Shown here piece after piece: positions 1 through 8,861 of a stretch of 64,000 nucleotides of DNA. Both the position numbers and the translations under genes were made by a program. How positions within the stretch are numbered: the stretch's first letter is position 1; every line of letters starts with the position of its first letter. The DNA comes from Pseudomonas proteolytica. Its GTDB lineage: Bacteria; Pseudomonadota; Gammaproteobacteria; Pseudomonadales; Pseudomonadaceae. The notes under the pieces are model-generated. The model made no database searches, had not been told where the DNA came from, and saw only the letters and a program-made list of their open reading frames with translations. Location: the NCBI RefSeq assembly GCF_007858275.1, contig NZ_VFEV01000006.1, positions 1-64,000 of the forward strand, given 5' to 3'.

Positions 1-55
1 AAGCGCTGTGAGGCGTTGAGCTAACCAATACTAATTGCCCGTGAGGCTTGACCAT
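1..55 (+). rRNA. rrl: 23S rRNA, 3' end (partial)
   Basis: The first bases match the conserved 3' terminus of gammaproteobacterial 23S rRNA (GAGCTAACCAATACTAATT, then GTGAGGCTTGACCAT). The rest of the gene lies before the window. The exact mature end is estimated by comparison with the E. coli end (…GAGGCTTAACCTT). The spacer from about 56 to 205 leads to the first 5S gene; no tRNA is visible in it. Confidence 0.93.
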
Positions 56-205
56 ATAACACCCAAGCAATTTGCGTCGAAAGGCCAGATTGCGGTGTGT
101 GAAGACGAAACGAACCGAAAGTTCGATCTTGCAAAACACCGAATTCTATTACATACCCAATTTGCTGAAGCGAGGCCAACTGGCCACGACTCAGTACCCG
201 AATTT

Positions 206-321
206 CTTGACGACCATAGAGCATTGGAACCACCTGATCCCATCCCGAACTCAGCAGTGAAACGATGCATCGCCGATGGTAGTGTGGGGTTTCCCCATGT
301 GAGAGTAGGTCATCGTCAAGA
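206..321 (+). rRNA. rrf: 5S rRNA, first copy
   Basis: About 116 bases with the typical Pseudomonas 5S features: a start at CTTGACGACCATAGAGCATT, the internal GAACCACCTGATCCCATCCC and AACTCAG segments, and a 3' end GTAGGTCATCGTCAAG that pairs with the 5' end. It is followed directly by a hairpin terminator. It reads the same as the second copy 224 bases downstream over the whole gene. The ends are approximate to a few bases. Confidence 0.95.
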
Positions 322-331
322 TTAAATTCCG

Positions 332-367
332 AAACCCCAGTTGCGAAAGCAGTTGGGGTTTTGTTTT
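332..367 (+). terminator. Rho-independent terminator between the two 5S genes
   Basis: AACCCCAGTTGC, loop GAAA, then GCAGTTGGGGTT, forming a 12-bp stem with two G-U pairs on a stable tetraloop and followed by TTGTTTT. It lies 11 bases after the first 5S gene, so it should end most transcripts before the second copy. Confidence 0.85.
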
Positions 368-429
368 ATGTAGAAGCTCATGAATTTCATCGGCACGATG
401 CGAAAGCAACGGTCCGGTACACAGAATTT

Positions 430-545
430 CTTGACGACCATAGAGCATTGGAACCACCTGATCCCATCCCGAACTCAGCAGTGAAACGATGCATCGCCGA
501 TGGTAGTGTGGGGTTTCCCCATGTGAGAGTAGGTCATCGTCAAGA
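430..545 (+). rRNA. rrf: 5S rRNA, second (tandem) copy
   Basis: Second 5S gene with the same sequence as the first, as far as can be read, at an offset of 224 bases. The flanks differ (GTACCCGAATT before the first, GTACACAGAATT before the second), so the duplicated unit is essentially the gene plus a few bases. Duplicated 5S genes in one rrn operon are known in the P. fluorescens group. Confidence 0.95.
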
Positions 546-555
546 TCAAATTCCG

Positions 556-589
556 AAGCCCCCGTCTGCTAACGCAGGCGGGGGTTTTG
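556..589 (+). terminator. Rho-independent terminator ending the rrn operon
   Basis: GCCCCCGTCTGC, loop TAAC, then GCAGGCGGGGGT and TTTGTCGTTTT. This is an 11-12 bp GC-rich stem with one G-U pair, directly after the second 5S gene. Confidence 0.88.
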
Positions 590-665
590 TCGTTTTAGGG
601 CTGAGCGCCCTATCCAGACCGCCTGTCGGTTTCCTACTTAAAAAGAAGATCTATCCCACAAATTC

Positions 666-693
666 CTAAGATTTATCCAGTCTTGGCCGAAAG
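666..693 (+). promoter_or_regulatory. Candidate FliA (sigma-28) promoter of the chemoreceptor
   Basis: CTAAG at 666-670, a spacer of exactly 15 bases, then GCCGAAAG at 686-693. The flagellar sigma-28 consensus is TAAA-N15-GCCGATAA. The site lies 113 bases before the chemoreceptor ATG, and chemoreceptor genes are common FliA targets. The match is imperfect (3 of 4 and 6 of 8), so this is a candidate only. Confidence 0.45.
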
Positions 694-806
694 CCTGATG
701 AGCCATGCGTGCACCGAAATAGAGCGGTCGTAGAGTTCGCCTATACCGTACATGGAATGTTGCATTCGGCACGCTCACCCCCTTTTGGCAAAAAGAAGTC
801 GATGAA

Positions 807-2687
807 ATGAATCTCAAGTTCAGTCATAAAATTCTGTTGGCAGCGTCAGGCGTCGTGGTTCTGGCCTTCGCGCTGTTCACGTTGTACAACGACTACCTGC
901 AGCGCAATACCATCAGGCAAAACCTGGAATCATCCATCCAGCAGTCGGGTGACCTGACCGCCAGCAGCGTGCAGAACTGGCTCGGTGGTCGGGTGCTGGT
1001 CCTGGAAAATCTTGCGCAGAACGTTGCTCACCAAGGTAGCAATGCCGACCTTCCTGGCTTGGTTGATCAACCGGCACTCACCTCGAACTTCCAGTTCACG
1101 TATGTCGGTTCAACCAACGGCGTCTTCACCCAGCGCCCTGACGCGAAAATGCCAGATGGCTACGATCCACGTCAGCGCCCCTGGTACAAGCAAGCGGTCA
1201 TGGCTGATAAACCCATGCTGACGCCGCCTTATATGGCCGCTGTCGGTGGCTTGATCGTCACCATCGCGATGCCGGTCAAGAAGAATGGTGAGCTGCTTGG
1301 TGTCGTAGGGGGGGATTTGAGCCTGCAAACCCTGGTGAAGATCATCAACTCGGTCGACTTCGGCGGTATTGGTCATGCATTCCTGGTTAGTGGCGACGGG
1401 CAGGTGATCGTCAGCCCTGACCAGGAACAGGTGATGAAAAACCTCAAGGACATCTACCCAGGCAGCAGCGTCCGTATTGAGAAGGTTAACCAGGATGTGA
1501 TCCTCAATGGTCAGGACCGTATCCTGTCCTTCACCCCGATCAGCGGCTTGCCGGGCGCAGATTGGTACATAGGCCTGTCGATCGACAAAGACAAAGCCTA
1601 CGCCCCGTTGAGCAAATTCCGCACCTCCGCCTTGATCGCGATGTTCATTGCCGTCACCGCGATTGCGGTATTGCTGAGCCTGTTGATTCAGGTACTGATG
1701 CGCCCACTGACAACCATGGGCCGTGCGATGCAAGACATTGCCCAGGGCGAGGGCGACCTGACTCGTCGCCTGGTCGTAGAAAGCAAGAACGAGTTCGGCG
1801 AGCTGGGTGGCGCCTTCAACCAGTTTGTCGAGCGTATCCACGCCTCGATCAGCGAAGTGTCTTCCGCGACAAGACATGTGCACGATCTGTCCCAGCGCGT
1901 GATGGCATCGTCCAACGCCTCGATTATCGGCTCCGACGAGCAGAGCGCCCGCACCAACAGCGTCGCCGCTGCGATTAACGAACTGGGTGCCGCCACTCAG
2001 GAAATCGCCCGTAACGCCGCTGACGCCTCGCAACATGCCAGCGGCGCCAGCGAGCAAGCCGATGACGGTCGCCAGGTCGTAGAGAAAACCATCCTGGCGA
2101 TGTCCGAGTTGTCGCAGAAGATCAGCTTGTCCTGTACGCAGATTGAAACCCTGAATGCCAGCACCGATAACATCGGGCATATTCTCGATGTCATCAAAGG
2201 CATCTCGCAGCAAACCAACCTGCTGGCGCTCAACGCTGCCATTGAAGCTGCCCGTGCCGGTGAAGCCGGCCGTGGGTTTGCCGTGGTGGCCGACGAAGTA
2301 CGCAACCTGGCTCACCGTACCCAGGAGTCGGCGGAGGAGATCCACAAGATGATCACCTCATTGCAGATCGGCTCTCGCGAAGCGGTCACCACGATGAACG
2401 CCAGCCAGGTCTCCAGTGAAGAAAGCGTCGAGGTCGCCAACCAGGCGGGTGAACGCTTGATCAGTGTGACTCAGCGGATCGTCGAGATCGATGGCATGAA
2501 CCAGTCGGTGGCGGCAGCCACTGAGGAACAGACCGCCGTGGTGGAGACGCTCAATGTCGATATCAACCAGATCAACCTGCTTAACCAGCAAGGCGTGGCC
2601 AACCTCAACGAGACCTTGAAGGACTGCGACGCGCTGTCACAACAAGCCAATCGCTTGAAGCAGTTGGTCGACAGTTTCAAGATCTGA
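807..2687 (+). CDS. Methyl-accepting chemotaxis protein, PctA/CtaA-like with dCache sensor
   Basis: A 626-residue inner-membrane chemoreceptor. Residues 8-27 form the first membrane segment. A periplasmic dCache_1 sensor runs to about 270, followed by a second membrane segment (about 275-300), a HAMP linker (about 300-355) and a cytoplasmic signalling domain with the conserved hairpin tip [19 protein letters not shown]. The whole protein closely resembles P. aeruginosa PctA and the P. fluorescens amino-acid receptors CtaA/B/C, including the LVDSFKI end and the absence of a CheR-binding pentapeptide. In the sensor, the amino-acid-binding positions of PctA are kept as Tyr119, Arg124, Trp126, Tyr127 and Asp170. 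The aspartate of the Tyr-x-Asp motif is replaced (Tyr142-Met-Ala144), so the ligand may not be a standard amino acid. It is a single gene with a terminator 16 bases after the stop. Confidence 0.93.
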   Translation: MNLKFSHKILLAASGVVVLAFALFTLYNDYLQRNTIRQNLESSIQQSGDLTASSVQNWLGGRVLVLENLAQNVAHQGSNADLPGLVDQPALTSNFQFTYVGSTNGVFTQRPDAKMPDGYDPRQRPWYKQAVMADKPMLTPPYMAAVGGLIVTIAMPVKKNGELLGVVGGDLSLQTLVKIINSVDFGGIGHAFLVSGDGQVIVSPDQEQVMKNLKDIYPGSSVRIEKVNQDVILNGQDRILSFTPISGLPGADWYIGLSIDKDKAYAPLSKFRTSALIAMFIAVTAIAVLLSLLIQVLMRPLTTMGRAMQDIAQGEGDLTRRLVVESKNEFGELGGAFNQFVERIHASISEVSSATRHVHDLSQRVMASSNASIIGSDEQSARTNSVAAAINELGAATQEIARNAADASQHASGASEQADDGRQVVEKTILAMSELSQKISLSCTQIETLNASTDNIGHILDVIKGISQQTNLLALNAAIEAARAGEAGRGFAVVADEVRNLAHRTQESAEEIHKMITSLQIGSREAVTTMNASQVSSEESVEVANQAGERLISVTQRIVEIDGMNQSVAAATEEQTAVVETLNVDINQINLLNQQGVANLNETLKDCDALSQQANRLKQLVDSFKI

Positions 2688-2703
2688 TCACCTCACGATA
2701 AAC

Positions 2704-2740
2704 ATGGCGTAGTGCAGCAGTGCACTGCGCCATTTTTTTT
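2704..2740 (+). terminator. Terminator after the chemoreceptor gene
   Basis: ATGGCGTAGTGCA, loop GCAG, TGCACTGCGCCAT (13-bp stem with one G-U), then eight Ts. The T-run touches the stop codon of the convergent mgoD gene. On the minus strand the same hairpin is followed only by TGTTT, so it should work mainly for the chemoreceptor. Confidence 0.88.
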
Positions 2741-3200
2741 AACCAAGCAAATGGCAAACGTTATCCAGTGCGCGGTCGGCGAAATCCTGGATGAACTGTT
2801 CGAAGCCCTCGTTATCACCGGCAGTGACAGGCTCGGCGATAATGGTCCAGGTCGCCCGCGCCAGGTTCTCCCCAAGCGACTCAACACTCATTGCCGCCCA
2901 CAGTCGGGCCACGCCCAAGGTGTTATAGATTGTCGTCCAGGTCATATGCATCGCCAGCTCATCGCGGCAATTGAGCTGTTCCACGGCGATATTGCCATCG
3001 TGGAAGTGTTTCTTGCGTAGCGATCCCACGCCGCTGCCCGTCATCGTGATGCGTGCCAGGGCAGGAATGAACGCGTCAAACCCCTCAAAGCGCCCCACGA
3101 CCTTCCACAGCTTGGAAGCATTGCAGGCAATCACCACAGATGACACCAGAGGCTTGCCCTGGGGGTTTTTAATCAACGTATCGGGTTGCAGCTGTCTCAT
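2739..3200 (-). CDS. mgoD: MgoD/PvfD-like SRPBCC (polyketide cyclase-type) protein
   Basis: A 153-residue soluble protein of the SRPBCC (START/Bet v1-like, 'polyketide cyclase/dehydrase') fold, with the typical pattern of an N-terminal strand, a Trp-Lys-containing helix (KLWKVVGRFEGFDAF) and a long C-terminal helix. It is the last gene of the four-gene operon, 22 bases after the NRPS stop. The start is the ATG at 3200 with AGGAA eight bases before it; longer in-frame starts would overlap the NRPS gene. In mgo/pvf operons the fourth gene encodes this type of protein. Its precise step is not settled, and binding or handling of the product is a guess. Confidence 0.85.
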   Translation of the reverse strand: MRQLQPDTLIKNPQGKPLVSSVVIACNASKLWKVVGRFEGFDAFIPALARITMTGSGVGSLRKKHFHDGNIAVEQLNCRDELAMHMTWTTIYNTLGVARLWAAMSVESLGENLARATWTIIAEPVTAGDNEGFEQFIQDFADRALDNVCHLLG

Positions 3201-3222
3201 AAGTTTTTCCTGATGGCGAGGC

Positions 3223-6200
3223 TCACAGAAAGCCAATGGCATTGAGGTACTGGCACCCTCTGCGTAACAGCGCAGGTTCTTTTTCGGGGTACTGCGCGCC
3301 CATCTGTTCAACACCATGGCGTGCGTTCTCATGGCGGATCATGGAGATGTCGCCCGTGTCTTCTCCCAGCCCATTGAGGTAGAACCCCAGTACACCGAAA
3401 AGGGCATTCTCGCGATCCACTTCGCGCAGATGGTGTTGCCAATCCGCTACGCTCACCAACTCGAACGCATGCCCTGCCTGGCGAAACGACTCGACATAGG
3501 TTTCCCACTTCAAGGGTTGCGGGTTGTGCAGGTTGAAGACGCTGCGCTGGGCAACATAATTGCCGCTGTGGAAGGCGATGAAACGTGCCAGGAAATCCAC
3601 CGGCATCAGGTCGAAGTTCAATCCCAGGCGCGGCACCCGGCCCAACTGCAGCGATCCCTTGAGCATCAGCAACAGGCGGTTCTTGTGGGGTTGGCAGACG
3701 CCATTGCGGCTATTGAAACTGATGTTCCCGGGGCGGTAGATATTGACCCAGGCACCTTGTACGGCGGCACGCCCCAACAGACGTTCAGCGACCCATTTGG
3801 ACAGGTTGTAGCCGTTCTTGATGTAGAGCGGTGGCGTACTTGCCGCAGGCGCTTCAAGCACCTGCCCATCGGCCCCGACGCTGCTTGACGCAGATAACGT
3901 GGACACGAAGTTGAGCACTTTCTTACAGTGGGTTTCGCACAGGCGCAGGCATTCAAGCACCGGTTCCACGTTGTCCTTGGCCAGTGACGCGTAGTCCATG
4001 ACGTGATTGACGTGGGCAGCGCTGTGTACCAGCACCCCGTAATGGCGGGCGAGGTACTCATAGACCTGCGCCTCTAGCCCCATGCGCGGTTGGCGCAGGT
4101 CGGTGGTGTATACACGCACCCGGCTCAGGTCCAGGTGTTCCAGGCGGTACTCACGCAAGGCTTCGGCAAAGCGTGCAGTTGCCGATTGCCCTGGGTGTTC
4201 CCGCACCAGGCAGGCGACTTCGGTCGCTCCGGCCATCAGCAAGGCCTCGACGATATGTATACCCAGGAAACTATTGGCGCCGGTCACGATAGCCTTCTGA
4301 CGATCACCGGCACGCTCTGCTGGTAACAGCGCCAGATCCAGCGTGCGCAGCGCATCGCTGATCGCCCGTTCGGTGGGAGCGGCACCTGGTGCACTGTCAC
4401 CCATCAGCGCCGCGAGCGTCTGCACCGTGGGCGCCTCGATAAACCGATTGAGAGGCAGGCTGCGCCCGTACAACTCACGAATGCGCAGGAGCATGGTTGA
4501 TAGCAGGATGGAGTGGCCGCCGAGATGAAAAAAACTATCGTCAGTCGATATCTCGTCGGCCGGTAATCCCAGCAGCTCACTCCACAGGTCCAGCAATTGA
4601 CCTTCCACCGGTGTTTGGGGGCGGCGCTGAGGAGGCTGCGAGACAGTTTGAACCGCCAGCGCCAGCAAGGCCTGGCGATCGACCTTGCCATTGCTGCCAT
4701 AAGGCAGGCTCGGCAACTCTGTACACACGGTTGGCTGCATATAGTCCGGCAGCCGTTGCCCGGCATGTTGTTTTAACGCGCCCAGGGCCGTACCTGAGTC
4801 ACTGGGATCTGCGTGCGCCACGAACGCGAGAATTCGTCGATCACGGTCAATCACCACCGCAACCTGGCGAAAAAGCTGGCTGGCACGCAAGCACTGCTCA
4901 ATCTCCTGGGGCTCGACCCGAAAACCACGGATCTTCACCTGCAGGTCCCGGCGCCCGACCAGTTCGATGCCCTCTGCCGTCCATTTCGCCATGTCGCCCG
5001 TGCGGTAGGCGCGCAAGGTCTGGCCGCCAGGCAGCACAAGGCGCACAAAGCACTCGGCGGTCTGTTGTGGCTGGTTCACGTAACCAAGGCTCACCCCGGG
5101 GCCGACAATGTACAGTTCGCCCACCACCTGGTCTTCGACTGGCCGACGCTGCTCGTCGAGGATCAGCACCTGGCTGTTGGCGATGGGCGTGCCGAGGTTC
5201 AGATTGCTGTCATCAGCCTGCATTCGACGGCGACTGACCAGCACCGTCGCCTCTGTAGGGCCATACAGGTTATGCAGGACGCATTGCCCGGCCATCTGCG
5301 CGATGACATGGGGCTCGCAGATGTCACCGCCGGTCAGCAGGTGCTCCAGGCCCAGCGGGCGATCCAGTGGCAGCACGCTCAACAGGGCTGGCGGCAGGAA
5401 GGCGTGTGACACGCGTTGTTGCTGGATCAACTCAACCAATTGGTGAGGGTCGCGACGCTGTTCTTCACTGGGCACGATCAGGGTCGCGCCTTGGCACAGG
5501 GCCGCAAACAGGTCCACCAGTGACGAGTCAAAGCTCAGGGACGAAAACTGCAGGACGCGGCTGTGCTCAGTGAGCTCAACATACTGGCTGTACCACCCAG
5601 AGAAATGGGCCAGATTCTGCTGGCTGAGCAAGACCCCCTTGGGTTGGCCGCTGGTGCCCGAGGTGTAAAGCACCATGCTGGCGCTATCAGCCGTGGGGGA
5701 GGTAAGTGCCAAGGGCGCTCTGTCGTCCATGTGCTGGCTGTCGATGCGGCTGACATCCACAGCCATGAAATGCCTGCGCAAGGGATGCTGGCCATCATCG
5801 AGTAGCACGACGGCCCCGGCATTCTCCAGCATGGCTTGTTGACGCGGCAGCGGGTGGCCCGGTTCCAGCGGCAGATACACCGCGCCGCAACCGAGGGTCG
5901 CTAGAATGCTGGCGTACAACCCAACCGACTTGTCCAGGCAAATGCCGACCACGGGCGCCTGCCCAGGCCCGAGCAGCGGCTGCAAAACCTGCTGGATGGC
6001 CAGGCTGTGTCGCAACAATTGGCGATAACTCAGGGTGAGGCCGGCGATCTCCAGGGCTGGCCTGTCGGCAAAGGCCCGTAAGCCATGCTCCAGTTGCTTG
6101 ATCAGTGGTGTCCGGGCTTTTTGCATCAGCCCCGGATCATCGGTTCGGTTGAAACGATGCAGGTAGGCCAGCCGTTCCAGGCCCTGGAGGCTTTGCTCTG

Positions 6201-6612
6201 GAACCGGGGAAGCGCTTGCGCGCTGTATGAAGTGCCCAGGGTTGCGCGAGAAGCCGCTGACCTGCAGCGCGACCCACTCGATCAGGCGTGCGATTGCCTG
6301 GCGTCGCAACTGTTGGCCGTTGCCGCAGGAGGGCGGAGCAATGTCCAGCACGGCCAGTAATTGCTGGAGGCGGTCATAGCAACGTATTTGCAGGACCGGC
6401 AGCCCCCACTCACTCATGGCGCCGATGGACAGTCGCAGGCTCATCACGGCCACGCTGGCTAAGTCCTGCACGACTGGCTGGCTGCCGTCTTCAATCAGCA
6501 GGTCAATAGCCGGCGCCTGTGCGGCGAGTTCATGGCCATAGGGTGCCAGCGCCTGCCTCAGCTCATCCAAGGCCGCACTGGTGCCGAGCAACCGAATCCC
6601 GAGGCGTCTCAT
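3223..6612 (-). CDS. mgoA: MgoA/PvfC-like single-module NRPS (adenylation-thiolation-reductase)
   Basis: An 1129-residue NRPS module. Residues 1-170 form an N-terminal region with no condensation HHxxxDG motif. The adenylation domain spans about 175-650 (YTSGTSGQPKG at 316-326, YGPTEAT, YRTGD, and the catalytic Lys in NGKVDR at 643). The thiolation domain carries LGGHS with phosphopantetheine Ser701. A thioester reductase of the extended SDR type starts near 772, with TGANSFLG at 777-784 and catalytic Tyr935-x-x-x-Lys939. The substrate pocket read by eye against GrsA is D-S-V-F-L-G-L-V-L-K, which shares D, F, L, G, V and K with the leucine code. Expected role: activate a branched amino acid (probably leucine), load it and release it reductively as an aldehyde for the signal made by the operon. 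The ATG overlaps the mgoC stop (ATGA). An alternative start 17 codons upstream lies inside mgoC and is less likely. Confidence 0.92.
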   Translation of the reverse strand: MRRLGIRLLGTSAALDELRQALAPYGHELAAQAPAIDLLIEDGSQPVVQDLASVAVMSLRLSIGAMSEWGLPVLQIRCYDRLQQLLAVLDIAPPSCGNGQQLRRQAIARLIEWVALQVSGFSRNPGHFIQRASASPVPEQSLQGLERLAYLHRFNRTDDPGLMQKARTPLIKQLEHGLRAFADRPALEIAGLTLSYRQLLRHSLAIQQVLQPLLGPGQAPVVGICLDKSVGLYASILATLGCGAVYLPLEPGHPLPRQQAMLENAGAVVLLDDGQHPLRRHFMAVDVSRIDSQHMDDRAPLALTSPTADSASMVLYTSGTSGQPKGVLLSQQNLAHFSGWYSQYVELTEHSRVLQFSSLSFDSSLVDLFAALCQGATLIVPSEEQRRDPHQLVELIQQQRVSHAFLPPALLSVLPLDRPLGLEHLLTGGDICEPHVIAQMAGQCVLHNLYGPTEATVLVSRRRMQADDSNLNLGTPIANSQVLILDEQRRPVEDQVVGELYIVGPGVSLGYVNQPQQTAECFVRLVLPGGQTLRAYRTGDMAKWTAEGIELVGRRDLQVKIRGFRVEPQEIEQCLRASQLFRQVAVVIDRDRRILAFVAHADPSDSGTALGALKQHAGQRLPDYMQPTVCTELPSLPYGSNGKVDRQALLALAVQTVSQPPQRRPQTPVEGQLLDLWSELLGLPADEISTDDSFFHLGGHSILLSTMLLRIRELYGRSLPLNRFIEAPTVQTLAALMGDSAPGAAPTERAISDALRTLDLALLPAERAGDRQKAIVTGANSFLGIHIVEALLMAGATEVACLVREHPGQSATARFAEALREYRLEHLDLSRVRVYTTDLRQPRMGLEAQVYEYLARHYGVLVHSAAHVNHVMDYASLAKDNVEPVLECLRLCETHCKKVLNFVSTLSASSSVGADGQVLEAPAASTPPLYIKNGYNLSKWVAERLLGRAAVQGAWVNIYRPGNISFNSRNGVCQPHKNRLLLMLKGSLQLGRVPRLGLNFDLMPVDFLARFIAFHSGNYVAQRSVFNLHNPQPLKWETYVESFRQAGHAFELVSVADWQHHLREVDRENALFGVLGFYLNGLGEDTGDISMIRHENARHGVEQMGAQYPEKEPALLRRGCQYLNAIGFL

Positions 6613-7553
6613 GATGGGCTCCCGGGTACGGGCAGATAGGCGCTTAGCGCTTGGGCGACACAAGGTGTTTGCAGCAGCCCGCTGCGGCGCAGCAAACCCA
6701 TGATGTTGCTGATCAGCGGGTGCTGACGCGTGATGGGAAAGGTCAGGGCACTTACCTGCGCCTGCAGGACTTGACGGGCATCGGCGCTGATATCCAGATG
6801 CTCGATCAAGAGCTGATCGAAGTCCCTTTGCAGCTCATTGGTCAAATAGTGTTGCAGGAACACCGGCAGGACCTGGGCGATACCGTAGCGGTCTTCATCG
6901 CTCGCCGTTTGCCAGTAGTGCCTGACCAGGCTGGCCCAGAAGATGGCATGGCGACCCTCGTCAGCCAGGTGGTCGGCCATCAACCCCCTGACCGATTGTT
7001 TGACGCTGTCATCCTTGGCAAACGCCGCCACGTCATGGGTCACCGTATTCTCGGCAATCGCCACGCAAATCAGTTCTACGGCATCGTGTAGATGTGTCGG
7101 CGTCTGTGTCTGTGCGATGGGTATGGCGCGGCTCAATTCGATGGCTGCGGGCAGCTCCAGTGGCGCGATACCGGTTTGCTCCAGGGTTTGCTGCATGAAG
7201 TCCAGGGCGACGAGCGCGTGGTAGTCCTCATCGACCACCACCGTCATGGCGTCGTAGCGGCAGGCCGCAGGGAAGGGGATTGAAAAGCGGTTCTTGGCGA
7301 TGTTGCGTGCGGTTTTATCGACAATCTCTGTTTCAAAGATCACCACGTCATTGATGAATTTGTAGAACGTCTGCACCAGGACAAAGTCGCGCCACTGTGG
7401 GCAGTGCTCAACAAACCCCGCACTGAGCACCAACGGTTGGCGACACAGCGGATAGATCAACTTGTCGTCTTCTTCCAGCACGCGTCGCGGGCGAGTACGG
7501 ACGGTCGCCTGATGCTCCCAGTCGCTGGCAAACGAGCGGTAGTGTGCGTTCAC
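6609..7553 (-). CDS. mgoC: MgoC/PvfB-like AurF-family di-iron N-oxygenase
   Basis: A 314-residue protein with the ferritin-like di-iron ligand pattern of the p-aminobenzoate N-oxygenase (AurF) family: a Glu in [10 protein letters not shown], an ExxH in [12 protein letters not shown], a Glu in [11 protein letters not shown] and an ExxH in [11 protein letters not shown]. These enzymes oxidise amino groups; in mgo/pvf pathways the homologue oxidises the amino-acid-derived nitrogen. The start is the GTG at 7553, with AGGAGGTG seven bases upstream and a GTGA overlap with the mgoB stop. Reading in the same frame goes further back only into mgoB and gives unrelated, Arg/Pro/Ala-rich sequence. It ends with an ATGA overlap into mgoA, so the two are probably translationally coupled. 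Confidence 0.9.
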   Translation of the reverse strand: MNAHYRSFASDWEHQATVRTRPRRVLEEDDKLIYPLCRQPLVLSAGFVEHCPQWRDFVLVQTFYKFINDVVIFETEIVDKTARNIAKNRFSIPFPAACRYDAMTVVVDEDYHALVALDFMQQTLEQTGIAPLELPAAIELSRAIPIAQTQTPTHLHDAVELICVAIAENTVTHDVAAFAKDDSVKQSVRGLMADHLADEGRHAIFWASLVRHYWQTASDEDRYGIAQVLPVFLQHYLTNELQRDFDQLLIEHLDISADARQVLQAQVSALTFPITRQHPLISNIMGLLRRSGLLQTPCVAQALSAYLPVPGSPS

Positions 7554-8320
7554 AGGCTCACCTCCTGGCTTGCTGCGTGTTGGCGCAGGCCGTCCCACAA
7601 GGCAATGCGATGCTCCACGGCGCTCAGAGCGGCATGCCAGGCCTGTTGTTCGTGCAGCGGGTCTGCCTGGACCAGGCGCCGTAGCAGTTGCTCTGCAGCC
7701 GGCTGATGATCCTGGGCGTCCAGCTCGATATGCCGCTGGAGGTAGTAGCACAAGCTGGGGGCTTGCCGATGGGCGACATTGCAGCCTTCCAGAAGGCGTT
7801 TGAACATCGTCGGGATGACACTTTCGCGGCCATGCAGGAAGGTAGCGGCTACACAATGGGCCGGGGCGTTCAAGGCAACGTCCAGGGTGTGCCGGACGAA
7901 ACGCTCTACTGCAGGATCAATCGTGATCTGTGCCAGGGCGCTATCGACGCTTGCACCCGCGCGCTGCAACGCGATGAAGCGTTCAATGGTGGCGGTACTG
8001 GCGCCTACCTCGCGCATGGCCTCCAGATACAGTTCGAAGTGACTGGCGTACCCGTCGCCCAGCTGGCGGTCGGATTCCTCATCCAGCACAATTTCGTTGA
8101 TCAGTCGCGCGGCCTGCGGGTCTGTTGGGGGCAGCCAGGGCAGGCGCATGCAGGTCAGTTCCTGTTGCAGGCGTTTGGTCAGCGTCATGAAATCCCAGAC
8201 GGCGAAAACATGGTTTTGCATGAAATGTTGCAGCTGTGCGAAAGAATTGATTTCCAGGAAAATGGGATGTTCTTGTAGTTGCAGCTTTTTATGATTGAGT
8301 AGTTCTTGAAGTTGAAACAT
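7550..8320 (-). CDS. mgoB: MgoB/PvfA-like DUF3050 haem-oxygenase-like di-iron oxidase
   Basis: A 256-residue protein of the DUF3050 / haem-oxygenase-like di-iron oxidase type. Probable metal ligands sit in [10 protein letters not shown] (His), LDEESD (Glu/Asp), the helix with [13 protein letters not shown] (His, Glu) and [14 protein letters not shown] (His and Asp residues), giving the usual E/H/D spacing. It is the first gene of the operon, followed by mgoC with a 4-base overlap. The start is the ATG at 8320 with a weak AGGC upstream. In known operons this enzyme acts with MgoC in the N-oxidation or N-N bond chemistry of the signal; which step belongs to which enzyme cannot be seen here. Confidence 0.88.
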   Translation of the reverse strand: MFQLQELLNHKKLQLQEHPIFLEINSFAQLQHFMQNHVFAVWDFMTLTKRLQQELTCMRLPWLPPTDPQAARLINEIVLDEESDRQLGDGYASHFELYLEAMREVGASTATIERFIALQRAGASVDSALAQITIDPAVERFVRHTLDVALNAPAHCVAATFLHGRESVIPTMFKRLLEGCNVAHRQAPSLCYYLQRHIELDAQDHQPAAEQLLRRLVQADPLHEQQAWHAALSAVEHRIALWDGLRQHAASQEVSL

Positions 8321-8861
8321 GGTTAATGCCTATAAGTCGTTATGCCGACTCAGATTAAAAGGGTTGTTTAGAACCAAGTGTGTTGGGGTTGGTTTTAGTC
8401 GCGCCGTCACGGAGATGTCCCGGCTGGCTTGGATGCCCGGCAAGCAACAAATAGTGACAAAGCTACTTAGTCTTATTGGGTTGAACGCCGTCCACAGCCA
8501 TGCCCAAACCCATGGCAGTGCATTCGACTGCAGCGCCAAGTCCAATTAAAGAGTAATCACTTGGTTAAGTGTTCAAATACTTACTAAGTTATATAAGGTT
8601 TTTTTGCGGGAAGGGGTGTTTCGTAGTCGAACTTTATATTCGATGTGGGAACTTTCCTTGTTGTTTGCAAGTTTAAATTGTTGAGCTGAATGACTGGCAC
8701 TTACTCCGCTATTGCATTTGCAATGCCGGAAGTGTCATGGCGGTCAATGTCGAGTTTGTTACCGCAACGGTCCAAAGAGCGACAGCAGCAGAGGCCGGCT
8801 TTGGACGTGTGCGGCGCCTGGCGATCCAGGTCGCGCACTGGGCGGCCAAAGTCGGGAGCAA
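8321..8861. other. Long intergenic region upstream of the mgo operon
   Basis: 541 bases without a credible gene; open frames here look like shadows. The central part (about 8541-8690) is clearly AT-rich compared with its neighbours and should carry the mgoB promoter. It holds small inverted repeats, CACTT-GGTT-AAGTG at 8558-8571 and ATTGCA-TT-TGCAAT at 8711-8724. On the minus strand a TATATAA-type element lies near 8590-8600. None can be assigned to a known regulator. Confidence 0.5.

Noticed and set aside
1110..2345. Long minus-strand frame (411 codons) inside the chemoreceptor gene
   Set aside because: It lies wholly within a confidently identified gene and is a GC-rich antisense shadow.
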